Shown piece by piece: positions 16,866-26,211 of a stretch of DNA of 64,000 bases (positions are counted from its first letter, which is position 1; each line of letters starts with the position of its first letter). The position numbers and the translations under genes were made by a program. Where the stretch lies: assembly GCF_000814765.1 (NCBI RefSeq), contig NZ_JWIC01000007.1, positions 660,500-724,499 on the forward strand. Reading direction: 5' to 3'. The notes beneath the pieces are model-generated. The model saw nothing but the letters and a program-made list of their open reading frames with translations, searched no databases and was not told the origin of the DNA. Source of the stretch: Pseudoalteromonas luteoviolacea (GTDB lineage: Bacteria; Pseudomonadota; Gammaproteobacteria; Enterobacterales; Alteromonadaceae).

Positions 16866-19583
16866 ATGGACGCGACAGGCATTAAGCAACTTATTGATAA
16901 ATTAAACGCACATACCGCAAGCGCGCTTGAAGCAGCGGCAGGCTTTGCCGCTAGCCGCCAGCACTATGAAGTCTTGCCAGAACATTTACTGCTTAAGCTG
17001 ATGGAAGATCACCACGAAGGTGATGTGGCTAAAATTCTGCCTTTTTTTGAAATTGACCAAGATACTCTGTGGCACGAAGCGCTCGGCTTTATTAATCAAC
17101 AAGACGCAGCCAATCAGGGCAAACCTGTGTTTTCCCGTCGTTTATATGAATTATTAGAGCGTGCTTGGCTCACTGCTAATGTGAAGCACTGCAGTGAGTG
17201 GATCACTGGGGCTGCCTTGCTTGATGCGTTTAAAGATCTCGTCCCGTTTAGCCCTGCATTTGGGTTGGCGCGAGAGCTTGATAAGCTCGATATTCACTTT
17301 TTAAAAGACAATCTCGATAAAATTTGCAAAGGCTCGACTGAGCGCATGGCGTTTCAACCTGTGGATACGGGCAGAGCGAGCACTTTGCAGCAAAATGGCC
17401 AAGATACAGAGCAAACGGCATTGGACTCATTTTGTGAAGACCTAACCGCAAAAGCGGCCAGTGGCGGCATTGATCCGGTACTGGGACGCAGCGAAGAGAT
17501 CCGTTTGGCAATCGATGTGTTGTGTAGAAGGCGCAAGAATAACCCGATTTTTGTCGGCGACCCAGGGGTTGGCAAAACGGCGGTGGTGGAAGGCCTTGCA
17601 CAGCGCATCGTTGCCAAAACGGTGCCAGATGAATTGGTGGGTGTGCGGATCATGGTGTTAGATATGGGCTTGCTGCAAGCGGGCGCTGGGGTAAAAGGCG
17701 AGTTTGAACGCCGTTTAAAGCAAGTGATTGACGATGTGAAGTCATCTAGCACGCCGATCATTCTCTTTATTGATGAAGCGCATACCTTGATCGGCGCTGG
17801 TGGCGATGCCGGTATGGGCGATGCAGCGAACTTACTGAAACCTGCACTGGCGCGAGGCGAGCTGCGTACACTGGCGGCCACTACTTGGAGCGAGTACAAG
17901 CAGTATTTTGAGCGCGATGCCGCCCTTGAAAGACGCTTTCAGCTGATAAAAGTAGACGAGCCCAGCGAGCACAATGCCAAACTGATGTTGAGTGGCATTA
18001 AAGAAAAGTACGAGCAACACCATCAAATTCATATTACCGACAGCGCCATTGAAGCGGCAGTGAGTTTATCGGCGCGATATATCACGGGCAGACAGTTGCC
18101 AGACAAAGCCATTGATGTACTCGACACTGCGGCAGCAGCAGTGAGAATGGGCGCCGCCACCTCTCCTGTGATCATCGAAAATGCCCAAGAGCGTGTCACC
18201 TATTTGACCGAGCGTTTGGTGCGATTAGAGCAAGAGGCAGAGCTGGGCATTGAGAGCGATGTGGTCAGTGCAGAGCTAGCCGCTGAACTTGACCAAGCGC
18301 AATCAGAGCTTGCTGCAATGCAAGCGCGCCGCGCTGAGCAACTAGACACCCATGCCTCGATTGCCAGTGCACAGCAAAGCCAATTGCCAGAATATCGCCG
18401 CCAATTGAAATCGTTAAACGAAGAGGGCAATGCGGTCTTTTGCGAAGTTGATCAAGATACCGTGGCACAAGTGATTGCTAACTGGACGGGGATCCCAGTG
18501 GGCAATATGGTCAAAGATGAGCTGCAAAACCTCCTTGCGCTTGAGCAAAGCTTAGGTGCGCAGGTGGTTGGTCAAGAGCAAGGACTAAGTGCGCTGGCGC
18601 AGTCATTGCGTGTGGCCAAAGCTGGGGTATCGGCATCTTCAGGCCCGCTTGGGGTGTTTTTATTCAGTGGCCCATCTGGGGTGGGTAAAACAGAAACCGC
18701 TCGACATTTGGCCAATGTGCTATTTGGCGGTGATAAGTTTTTAACCACCATTAATATGAGCGAATACCAAGAGTCACACACGGTGTCGCAGCTTAAGGGT
18801 TCACCACCGGGTTATGTGGGCTATGGTGAGGGCGGTGTGTTGACCGAAGCGGTGCGCCAGCGTCCTTATTCTGTGGTGCTGCTTGATGAAGTTGAAAAAG
18901 CCCACCCAGATGTATTAAACATGTTTTATCAGGTGTTTGAGCTGGGCATGATGCGCGACGGCGAAGGCCGCGAAATTGATTTTAAAAATACCGTGATCAT
19001 CATGACCTCCAACATCGCCGCTGAGCAAATCGCCAAGGCGTGCCGTGCGCCAAATCAAGACGACGAAGACGTGTTAGCCAAAGCCATCAATGAGGCGCAA
19101 GGCTTGTTAAACCAGCAAGCAGATGAGACGCCAACCGCTGACGAGGGCTGCGAGGAAGAGGCGCAAGCGCCTTGGACCATGCCAAGCCTATCTGAGCTCA
19201 ATAATTTGATTAAGCCTGAGCTATTGAATCATTTTGCGCCTGCATTATTGGCGCGTATGCAGGTGATCCCATTTAAGCCGCTAGACAGCGATGCACTGGA
19301 GAATATTGTCGCCTTAAAGCTTGAGAAAGTGGCTGCGCGCTTAAGTGAAAATCATCAAATTACACTGCGGGTTGATCAGAGTGTATTGAGCCATTTATCA
19401 AAGCAATGTGCGCTGTCTGACAGCGGCGCTCGCTTGGTTAATGCCACCATAGAACAGCAAATATTACCGGGTGTTGCCCGCTCAATTTTAGGCTTTTTGA
19501 GCGAAGAAGATATGCCAGATCTGCTGACTTTAACCTTAAATGATGACGGGCAAATTGAAGCTGTATTTGCCGATCTGGCCTAA
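16866..19583 (+). CDS. tssH: T6SS sheath-recycling AAA+ ATPase TssH (ClpV)
   Basis: A 905-residue ClpV. It has an N-terminal Clp_N domain and two AAA+ modules with Walker A motifs GDPGVGKT (231-238) and GPSGVGKT (602-609). Walker B and sensor segments (FIDEAHTLIGAG, VVLLDEVEKAHPDV) are intact and a coiled-coil middle domain is present. It unfolds TssC from contracted sheaths so that subunits are reused. The second AAA+ module carries an acidic insertion at about residues 735-775, rich in D, E and Q, just before the IKPELLNHFAPALLARM block. The ribosome site is AAGGAAATAAA. Confidence 0.95.
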   Translation: MDATGIKQLIDKLNAHTASALEAAAGFAASRQHYEVLPEHLLLKLMEDHHEGDVAKILPFFEIDQDTLWHEALGFINQQDAANQGKPVFSRRLYELLERAWLTANVKHCSEWITGAALLDAFKDLVPFSPAFGLARELDKLDIHFLKDNLDKICKGSTERMAFQPVDTGRASTLQQNGQDTEQTALDSFCEDLTAKAASGGIDPVLGRSEEIRLAIDVLCRRRKNNPIFVGDPGVGKTAVVEGLAQRIVAKTVPDELVGVRIMVLDMGLLQAGAGVKGEFERRLKQVIDDVKSSSTPIILFIDEAHTLIGAGGDAGMGDAANLLKPALARGELRTLAATTWSEYKQYFERDAALERRFQLIKVDEPSEHNAKLMLSGIKEKYEQHHQIHITDSAIEAAVSLSARYITGRQLPDKAIDVLDTAAAAVRMGAATSPVIIENAQERVTYLTERLVRLEQEAELGIESDVVSAELAAELDQAQSELAAMQARRAEQLDTHASIASAQQSQLPEYRRQLKSLNEEGNAVFCEVDQDTVAQVIANWTGIPVGNMVKDELQNLLALEQSLGAQVVGQEQGLSALAQSLRVAKAGVSASSGPLGVFLFSGPSGVGKTETARHLANVLFGGDKFLTTINMSEYQESHTVSQLKGSPPGYVGYGEGGVLTEAVRQRPYSVVLLDEVEKAHPDVLNMFYQVFELGMMRDGEGREIDFKNTVIIMTSNIAAEQIAKACRAPNQDDEDVLAKAINEAQGLLNQQADETPTADEGCEEEAQAPWTMPSLSELNNLIKPELLNHFAPALLARMQVIPFKPLDSDALENIVALKLEKVAARLSENHQITLRVDQSVLSHLSKQCALSDSGARLVNATIEQQILPGVARSILGFLSEEDMPDLLTLTLNDDGQIEAVFADLA

Positions 19584-19599
19584 TTGAGGGAGCAGCACC

Positions 19600-21630
19600 A
19601 TGTTTGGACTAGATGCGGGGAAACTGACCGGCGCCGATGAAAGCCACTTTGGGGTGACAATTGCGGGGCTGAGTGATGCGCTGTTTCAGGTGCAATCCTT
19701 TCAAGCGGATCTTGATGCCTTGTGTGATGATTGCATATTTGACATTCAAGTACTGAGCGAAGAGCTGGTGGAGCCGGATGTATTGATCGGCAAAGACATC
19801 AGCTTGATCATTGCGTGGAGCACTGAAGATCTCACCGTGACCGGGCTTTTAACCAATTATATTTGCCATGGTCAGTCTCATCAGGGGTTTGTGTATACCT
19901 TAACTTTGCAATCAGGCCTTGCAAAGCTTAAGCAGCACCGTTCAAACCGGATATTTACCGATATGACCCCCGGACAGATCATCCAAAGCGTGTTGCAAAA
20001 GTGTGATTTCCCATCGGCTCAGCTCGACTTACAAGTCAGCGGCCCAACGCTTGATATGGTGGTGCAATATGACGAAAGTGATTACGACTTTATCACTCGT
20101 TTAATGCGCCGATACGGCTATGTATACGGCTGGCGAGAAACTGACTATGGCATTGCCAAGCTGGCCATTTGTGAGTCGAGCGACAAGTTTGCCAGACCAC
20201 TTAAAGAGATCACCTTGCCTTTTGTTTCACCGAGTGGGCAGGTGCGCACATGCGAAAGCGTGTTCGCGTTTTCTAAAAAAGCCACCATGCTCAGCGAGCA
20301 AGTGCGCTATTACGACAGCCATTACGAGCGTGGTGCCCAGATACAGGGCAGTAGCCGCAATAACACTGACATTAGCGGCTTTGGCGAAAGCGCGCATTTT
20401 GGTGACAACTTGGCCAGTGACGGTGATGGCAATGATTTAGCTGAAGTGCATCAACGCAGCCTAGATTGCCAACGAGAAACCCTGATCGCAGATACGGACT
20501 GCCGAGCATTGCGCCCGGGCGTGTGCTTAACAGTCACTGATCATCCCAGTTATTCCGGTGAATACCTAGTGACTCATGTGTCCCATCAAGGCTGTCAGGC
20601 TGGCAGCGTGGCATATGGCAGCAAAGTTACTGGGCTGACTTATAAAAATCAGGCCGTGTTACTGCCAATTGCGCAAGATTATTGTGCCCAGCCCAGACCA
20701 AAAAGACGGGTCTTTGCCACCTTTAACGCCACCATTGAGCAAGAGGTGGATGAGACAGGTCAATATCAAGTCAAACTGCCTTTTAACCAAGATGGCGAAG
20801 GCCAGCAAAGCAGACCAACCCGATTAACACAAACCTATGGTGGTCAAGGCCATGGCATGCACTTTCCGCTCACCCAAGGCACAGAGGTCTTAGTGTGTGG
20901 AGAAAATGGCGATTTGGATCGTCCGGTGATCTTAGGTGCACTTTATAACGCCCAAGCCCCAAGCCCTGTGAGCAGCAATAATCCCTATGAAAATAAAATT
21001 GTGACCCGTGCTGGCAATACGCTGGTGATGAGTGACAAAGAGGGAGAGCGCAAAATAAAAGTGGCCACGGCCAGTGATGACAATAGCTTGCTGTTAGATG
21101 CAACCGATGGACAAGAAAAGGTCATGTTGCAATCTAGCCGAGGAGAAATGCGCTTGCAGGCGCAAGAAGATCTGACTATGCAAGCGGGTGGCAATCTCAA
21201 TGTCACCGCCTCAGACGAGCTGACCGTCAAAGCCGCAGATCGCATTGCGATTCAAAGTACAGATGCAGAACTTGAACTGCACGGTGCGCGGGGGATCCGT
21301 TTAACCGCGGACTTAAACTTTAAAATTCAAGCAACGGATGGCGATATTGACCTCGAAGCAACACAAGCATTGAGTATGGAAGCAGCCCAAGAGATCAATG
21401 TTCACAGCCAGGAAGGCAACATCGAGATGAGCGCAAACGCCGGTGAAATTACCTTAAGTAGTGGTAACAACCTGACGTTATCAACGCAAGGTCAAGGGTC
21501 TATTCAATTGGTGCAAGGGCGTGGCAGCATCGAAATTGATGGGGCTGGCAATATTACCATTAACGGCACTAACCTGACCTTAAGCGCGCGCAACATTTCT
21601 ATTTCTGGCAATGCATTAGCGAACAATTAA
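19600..21630 (+). CDS. vgrG: T6SS spike protein VgrG (TssI)
   Basis: A 676-residue VgrG. Gp27-like domains (YDESDYDFITRLMRRYGYVYGW) are followed by the gp5 OB fold (GQGHGMHFPLTQGTEVLVCG and DLDRPVILGALYNA). A long C-terminal beta-helix follows, made of repeated short strands from about residue 465 to the end. No extra enzymatic domain is fused at the C-terminus, so cargo must attach through the PAAR-like and adaptor proteins encoded downstream. It follows tssH after 16 bases and is the first gene of the effector-loading part of the operon. Confidence 0.94.
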   Translation: MFGLDAGKLTGADESHFGVTIAGLSDALFQVQSFQADLDALCDDCIFDIQVLSEELVEPDVLIGKDISLIIAWSTEDLTVTGLLTNYICHGQSHQGFVYTLTLQSGLAKLKQHRSNRIFTDMTPGQIIQSVLQKCDFPSAQLDLQVSGPTLDMVVQYDESDYDFITRLMRRYGYVYGWRETDYGIAKLAICESSDKFARPLKEITLPFVSPSGQVRTCESVFAFSKKATMLSEQVRYYDSHYERGAQIQGSSRNNTDISGFGESAHFGDNLASDGDGNDLAEVHQRSLDCQRETLIADTDCRALRPGVCLTVTDHPSYSGEYLVTHVSHQGCQAGSVAYGSKVTGLTYKNQAVLLPIAQDYCAQPRPKRRVFATFNATIEQEVDETGQYQVKLPFNQDGEGQQSRPTRLTQTYGGQGHGMHFPLTQGTEVLVCGENGDLDRPVILGALYNAQAPSPVSSNNPYENKIVTRAGNTLVMSDKEGERKIKVATASDDNSLLLDATDGQEKVMLQSSRGEMRLQAQEDLTMQAGGNLNVTASDELTVKAADRIAIQSTDAELELHGARGIRLTADLNFKIQATDGDIDLEATQALSMEAAQEINVHSQEGNIEMSANAGEITLSSGNNLTLSTQGQGSIQLVQGRGSIEIDGAGNITINGTNLTLSARNISISGNALANN

Positions 21631-21643
21631 GAGGAGATGGGAA

Positions 21644-22066
21644 ATGCACAGTCATAATTTGGCGTATTTACCAGCGGCCAGTCAGTTGGTGGCCAGCGTA
21701 TTACTGGTGGATGAGGTGGGTAAAATAGTCAGTGTGATGTTGGCCAACAGTGGCCGAGAGATCGATGTGGTGGGTCAGCTGGAAAGTGTGTCGCGTGCTC
21801 AAAAAGGCGATCAAGTGGTGCTACTTAGCATTAAAGAGCCAGTGGTGATTGGCAAACTGGCAACCAGCGGCAGTTTTCCATGTGCCAAGTTTGATGATAA
21901 TCGAGGCAAAGTGAGCATCAAAGCCGACCAAAGCATTTGCATTAAAACGCCCAAAGGCTCGATTGAGATTTATGGCGATGGCTCGATTTTACTGGAAGGC
22001 GATAGCTTATCCGCTGAAACCAAAAAAGACCTGAGCCTGCAAGGCTGGCCAATTAGATTGAACTAG
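21644..22066 (+). CDS. Small VgrG-tip-like protein (DUF6484-like)
   Basis: A 140-residue protein. Its first half (VDEVGKIVSVMLANSG ... DQVVLLSIKEPVVIGKL) resembles the DUF6484 / VgrG OB-domain pattern. Its second half (KVSIKADQSICIKTPKGSIE) resembles the repeating strands of a VgrG beta-helix. It may therefore be a detached spike-tip module or an adaptor that sits on VgrG. The family assignment is from memory of the pattern, not a search. It lies 13 bases after vgrG and 10 bases before the next gene. Confidence 0.6.
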   Translation: MHSHNLAYLPAASQLVASVLLVDEVGKIVSVMLANSGREIDVVGQLESVSRAQKGDQVVLLSIKEPVVIGKLATSGSFPCAKFDDNRGKVSIKADQSICIKTPKGSIEIYGDGSILLEGDSLSAETKKDLSLQGWPIRLN

Positions 22067-22076
22067 CAGGATAGGT

Positions 22077-23228
22077 ATGTTTTCAGCAGTCACCAAGGTG
22101 CCACTTCACAAGCAACAGATAAAAAAGTTGTGGCGACAGCTTTGCGAGCTTGAAAAGTCAGGGGTAGTGCGTCAGCAAAGGTTTGATGATTTGCACTATT
22201 TTCTGGTTAACCATATTTACACTTTGGCACAGGCACAGCCTAGTGAGGTTGAGTGGTTAGATGAGCAAGCGCTCAATGTAATGATAAAAGCGGATTGGCA
22301 GGCGCTATTGCCTTGGCATGAACAAAACGCGCAGCAAGCCCCTTGGCTAGATACTTTTTTAGCAATGTGGTTGGCAGAGGCCAAGGTGCCCAGTACAGAT
22401 CTGCCCATTTGGCGCCAGAGCGGCGCAAGTGCGCTGTTTGCAATGAGTGCACAAGCGTGGCTGAGCGATTTTAGCGACGCTGAGCGCCAGACCATGCTGA
22501 CCAGTATTGAAACGCCAGAGCCTTGGTTAGTGAGATTGGCGTTTGCAGGCCAACCGTTAAATGCTTTACAGCTTCAGCAAGCCCTGCAAAGCACGCATTT
22601 TGAGTTTGTTCATGCGGCGTTAGTCAACATGTGGCTGTTTGCACATGACGAATTTGCGGCGCAGTTATTAAAAACCTTCAGTGCTACCGATGAGGCGGAG
22701 CATAAGGCGCAGCTGCTTTGCCTTGCAGGTATTACACAGCTGCCAGATTGGCAAGATGCCTGTGTGGCATTTTGTGAGCATTACCCCTTGCACAGTGCCC
22801 ATGTACTTAGCCACTTTACTCATAAAAAAACGCTCAAACTGTTAGTCAATTGGCTCGATACGCAGCCTATGAGTGAGCCTGCTTATCAGGCATGGCAAAT
22901 ACTCACAGAAAAAGAACTTAAACTGGTGGCAGCCATCAGTTTGGCAAAAGGGGAGGGGCAAGTAGAAGATGGGTTGCAGATCCCCTGTGTGAAACATGCA
23001 GAGACCTGTCGTCAGACAATGTTGTTGGAGCAAGGCGGTTATGTGCTGCAAGGAAAAAGCTTTGCGGCTTTGGATGCTCAGCTGATAAAGCAATTTAAGG
23101 GCACATTGGCACAAAGGCTGACGGCTGCAAAGTATGAAAACAAAATTGCCGCCATGTTGTACTTTTTACCCTGTACGCCAAGGCACTGGCAGTTTATAGA
23201 AAGGAGAACAACGGATGTTAGTAAATGA
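22077..23228 (+). CDS. Helical T6SS-associated protein of unknown function
   Basis: A 383-residue, almost wholly helical protein rich in Leu, Ala, Gln and Trp, with no signal peptide or membrane segment. Position and size suggest the family of VgrG-operon helical-repeat proteins (the TIGR02270 type), but I do not recognise a firm signature. The last 14 bases overlap the start of the DUF2169 gene, so the two are translationally coupled and probably act together in loading the effector. Confidence 0.5.
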   Translation: MFSAVTKVPLHKQQIKKLWRQLCELEKSGVVRQQRFDDLHYFLVNHIYTLAQAQPSEVEWLDEQALNVMIKADWQALLPWHEQNAQQAPWLDTFLAMWLAEAKVPSTDLPIWRQSGASALFAMSAQAWLSDFSDAERQTMLTSIETPEPWLVRLAFAGQPLNALQLQQALQSTHFEFVHAALVNMWLFAHDEFAAQLLKTFSATDEAEHKAQLLCLAGITQLPDWQDACVAFCEHYPLHSAHVLSHFTHKKTLKLLVNWLDTQPMSEPAYQAWQILTEKELKLVAAISLAKGEGQVEDGLQIPCVKHAETCRQTMLLEQGGYVLQGKSFAALDAQLIKQFKGTLAQRLTAAKYENKIAAMLYFLPCTPRHWQFIERRTTDVSK

Positions 23229-24261
23229 CTCAGCATGGTTTGCTGAAATTGCCCCAAGCTGGGACAAAGATTCTCAGCCATGTTATGTGGTGGTGGTAAA
23301 GCAAAACTTTGAATACAGCAATCAAGGCGAGGTGAGCGTTGAGCCTTCGGGTCCTGACATCACAATGGGTGATGGCTACCAAGGGGAGGGAGCACTCTGT
23401 GAGTTGATTGCCGCCAATGATATGGTGCCATTTAAGCAAGGGTTTGAATGGTACGGTCATTTAACGTGCTTTCCGCCAACAGATCGCGTAGCGCAAGTGA
23501 TGGAAGTGAGTGTTGAGTTAATTAATGAACATGGCGTATTAATGAATAAAACTTTGCGAGTGACTGGAGAGCGTCGCTGGCGTTGGTCTTTATTCGGCGC
23601 TGTAGCAAAAGACTTGCAGCCGCTCACACCTATTCAGCTTAATTATGCTGTGGCGTTTGGTGGGCAAGCCCCTAATAAGCCACAAAACATGGATAGAAAA
23701 AATCCGATAGGTCGAGGCTTTAAGCTCAGAAACCGAGACGGTATCGGGCAGCTATTACCGCAAGTGGAGTATGCTGATCAGGTGTTAAGAAAGCCGCGAG
23801 ATACTACTCCGGTTGCCAGCTTTGCACCCATCCCGCATTTTTGGTCACCGCGTTTAGAGTTGCAGCCTGAGTTGGATATTCAGGCCGTGGTTGCAGGTGA
23901 CTATCCATATGTTGAAGCTTTATGTGCCAATTATTATAACTACGCACCAGCGGATCAGTGCTTGCCTTGCACCTTAAAGCCACATACCACAATCGCATTG
24001 AGCGGCTTAACCAAGGGCCAGCCTTATGGCCAAAAAGTCACTTTTGAATTGCCTTATATCAAACCTGAGTTGGTGATGATGCGCGGCGCGATGCAAACGC
24101 CGTTAAATATGGTGTGTGATAGCTTAATTCTCGACACTCATACTCAGCAGTTTTCTTTGTTATGGCGCACCACGGTGAAACAAGACGGGATCCACCCAAT
24201 GGATACCTTGATAGTCATGCCAGAGCAAACACCACTGCCGGATACAGAGTCAAGCGTATGA
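23215..24261 (+). CDS. DUF2169 family T6SS adaptor-like protein
   Basis: A 348-residue DUF2169 protein. The blocks LRVTGERRWRWSLFG, LNYAVAFGGQAPN and NPIGRGFKL are the family signature. DUF2169 proteins are found beside vgrG, PAAR-like and effector genes and are thought to act as chaperones or adaptors that load cargo onto the spike. That role is inferred here from position. It overlaps the preceding gene by 14 bases and the following one by 4 bases (ATGA), so four consecutive genes up to the effector form one coupled translation unit. Confidence 0.8.
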   Translation: MLVNDSAWFAEIAPSWDKDSQPCYVVVVKQNFEYSNQGEVSVEPSGPDITMGDGYQGEGALCELIAANDMVPFKQGFEWYGHLTCFPPTDRVAQVMEVSVELINEHGVLMNKTLRVTGERRWRWSLFGAVAKDLQPLTPIQLNYAVAFGGQAPNKPQNMDRKNPIGRGFKLRNRDGIGQLLPQVEYADQVLRKPRDTTPVASFAPIPHFWSPRLELQPELDIQAVVAGDYPYVEALCANYYNYAPADQCLPCTLKPHTTIALSGLTKGQPYGQKVTFELPYIKPELVMMRGAMQTPLNMVCDSLILDTHTQQFSLLWRTTVKQDGIHPMDTLIVMPEQTPLPDTESSV

Positions 24262-25202
24262 GCAGCGAACGCTACATTAGCTATTTAGGCCATATAAATA
24301 CGTCGGGCACAACCTTAAGCGCGTTTTATAGCGCCATTGAAAATGGCATGACTTATACCGCCACCAGTAACCTAGAGGAAGAAGAAGGCATGGCGAAAGC
24401 CATTGTCGCCAAGCTTGGGCCTTTGGCCAATTTACCGCGCGTTGCCCGTATTGAATTGATGCTGGGCGACTTGATGACAAGACTGGCCATCCCTGCGTTG
24501 CTGAGAGGAGAAAAAACGGGTGCCATTGCATGGTCTAACCGCATTCATTTTGTGCTCCCACAGCAAGGCACAGATCCGTTAATTAGTGATGAAGCCCTCA
24601 GCGCACTTTGCCAGCAATGCGAGTTACAAGATGTGTTGATAAGTCAAAGTGACAATATTGATTTAACCCTGCCCGATGGCACTGTGGTGGTGGCGGCAGA
24701 TGCCTGTACAGGCCATGAAATTTTGTATGACAGTGATTGGCAAGACAAGCTACAGCGCCAAGATGGCACTGAAGGCATGATCATGAGCGAAGGTGCCTGT
24801 GCGTTACTGCTTGGTAAAAACAAGCAAGCCATGTGTTTAAAAAGCAGTAATAACCCGTTAAAAAGCCAGTTAAAACAAGTAAAAGCAGACCTAAAAGACG
24901 TTTATATTTCCAATATGGCGAGCACCAAGGCATGGCACAACATGTGGTTTGATGCCAGCTGTCATCTGTATCAAGCGGCAACGCAGTCGGACAGCAGCGG
25001 ACCCGCCTCTTTGATTAAATTAAAAGAGCCGGGCAGGTTATGTGGCCATGCAGGGGTCGCGCAAACCTTAATGGCCTTGGTACTTGGCTTTGCCTATTTA
25101 GATTTACCCATTCAGTACACATCCCCCAAAGTGTGGTTGATAGTTGAGCACACGCAGCCACAACTTTGGCAACTGACAAGGAGTGATGATGAGTTACATT
25201 AA
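24258..25202 (+). CDS. Ketosynthase-fold-like protein in T6SS loading module
   Basis: A 314-residue protein. The ATG overlaps the stop of the DUF2169 gene. EGACALLLG (residues 178-186) and GHAG followed by an Ala/Leu helix (263-266 onward) resemble the C-terminal half of beta-ketoacyl synthases. The canonical ketosynthase active-site Cys context is not visible, so it is probably a non-catalytic thiolase-fold relative. Proteins annotated as 3-oxoacyl synthases occur next to DUF2169 and DUF4150 genes in other T6SS loci, and their function is unknown. A structural or scaffold role in effector loading is a guess. Confidence 0.5.
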   Translation: MSSERYISYLGHINTSGTTLSAFYSAIENGMTYTATSNLEEEEGMAKAIVAKLGPLANLPRVARIELMLGDLMTRLAIPALLRGEKTGAIAWSNRIHFVLPQQGTDPLISDEALSALCQQCELQDVLISQSDNIDLTLPDGTVVVAADACTGHEILYDSDWQDKLQRQDGTEGMIMSEGACALLLGKNKQAMCLKSSNNPLKSQLKQVKADLKDVYISNMASTKAWHNMWFDASCHLYQAATQSDSSGPASLIKLKEPGRLCGHAGVAQTLMALVLGFAYLDLPIQYTSPKVWLIVEHTQPQLWQLTRSDDELH

Positions 25203-26211
25203 TGCCGGCCAAGGAAAGCAAGCCGGAACGGTACAATATGACATTGATGCTACCAGTGCAGAGCTGCGCAGTGGCGGCAGCCAAACTTGGCGTCACAACA
25301 ACCCTGTTTTACTGGGCTTAACCGCAGCGGCAAAGCGCAATGGCGCACTAGGCCAAGCCAGTGGCGTGGCGATATTTGCTGATAAAAGCAGTGGCGAAAG
25401 CGCATTTCGTGACGAAATAGATAGGCCCAAATACAGCGACCATACTTTGGGCGATCTGATCACAGAGTTTATGCCTGACTACATTATTCCGCCTCCAGAA
25501 TGGGATGAAGAAGCCAATCAGCCCATCTTGCCACACATCGAGCCTGTAACGGGCATGGACGTCAACAAGCCAGTGAACGATGCCGATGCCTTATTGCGCC
25601 TTGCCAGCGAAGAACTTGGTTGGGAGGCCGGTGAGCAAAGTGAGATAACTAAAGACACAGAGGCAAATGAGCAACAAGTGCGTATGGCCAGTGGGAAAAA
25701 TGTACTGATCAATGGCCGCTCCGCAGTCCATGTTGAAAGCAAGGGCAAACTGATGAGTTTGGATATTTGCTTAACCACCATAGGCATTCCTGTGGTGCCC
25801 ATTCCCTATTGCAATGTGGCAAAAACTGATGACATCACCAACACCGCCAGCTCAGTGAAAATTAACGGTAACCCAGCAGGAACACGAGACAGTGAATTTA
25901 CCGAGAGCACAGGCGATCAACCCGGTGACAAAAAAGGCATTATGAGCGGCGTGACCGAAGGCAAAGCGGAGTTTATGCTGGGCTCATTCAATGTGTTTAT
26001 TGAAAACCAGCCAGCGGTGCGCCAAGGGGATATCATGATATCGAATAACAAAAATACCCCGCCTTCGCCATTAATGCAGTCAGGCAGTATGCCAGTGCAG
26101 CGACTCAGCGATGAAAACCGCCCCACTCCAGCACCGCAAGAGGGTGATAAAAACATCACCTTGGTGGTATCAGGTGTCAGTAATTCACAGGAAAGGATCA
26201 GGATCGGATGA
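25189..26211 (+). CDS. PAAR-like (DUF4150) spike-tip protein
   Basis: A 340-residue protein with a DUF4150/PAAR-like domain at about residues 165-300. The signatures are KNVLINGRSAVHVES, then CLTTIGIPVVPIPYCN, and late SFNVFIENQPAVRQGD. The ATG at 25189 is preferred over the GTG at 25183 and ATG at 25186, because AAGGAG at 25178-25183 lies 5 bases before it. PAAR proteins sharpen the VgrG tip and carry effectors. The N-terminal 160 residues are unassigned and may contact VgrG or the effector. The stop overlaps the start of the effector (ATGA). Confidence 0.82.
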   Translation: MSYINAGQGKQAGTVQYDIDATSAELRSGGSQTWRHNNPVLLGLTAAAKRNGALGQASGVAIFADKSSGESAFRDEIDRPKYSDHTLGDLITEFMPDYIIPPPEWDEEANQPILPHIEPVTGMDVNKPVNDADALLRLASEELGWEAGEQSEITKDTEANEQQVRMASGKNVLINGRSAVHVESKGKLMSLDICLTTIGIPVVPIPYCNVAKTDDITNTASSVKINGNPAGTRDSEFTESTGDQPGDKKGIMSGVTEGKAEFMLGSFNVFIENQPAVRQGDIMISNNKNTPPSPLMQSGSMPVQRLSDENRPTPAPQEGDKNITLVVSGVSNSQERIRIG

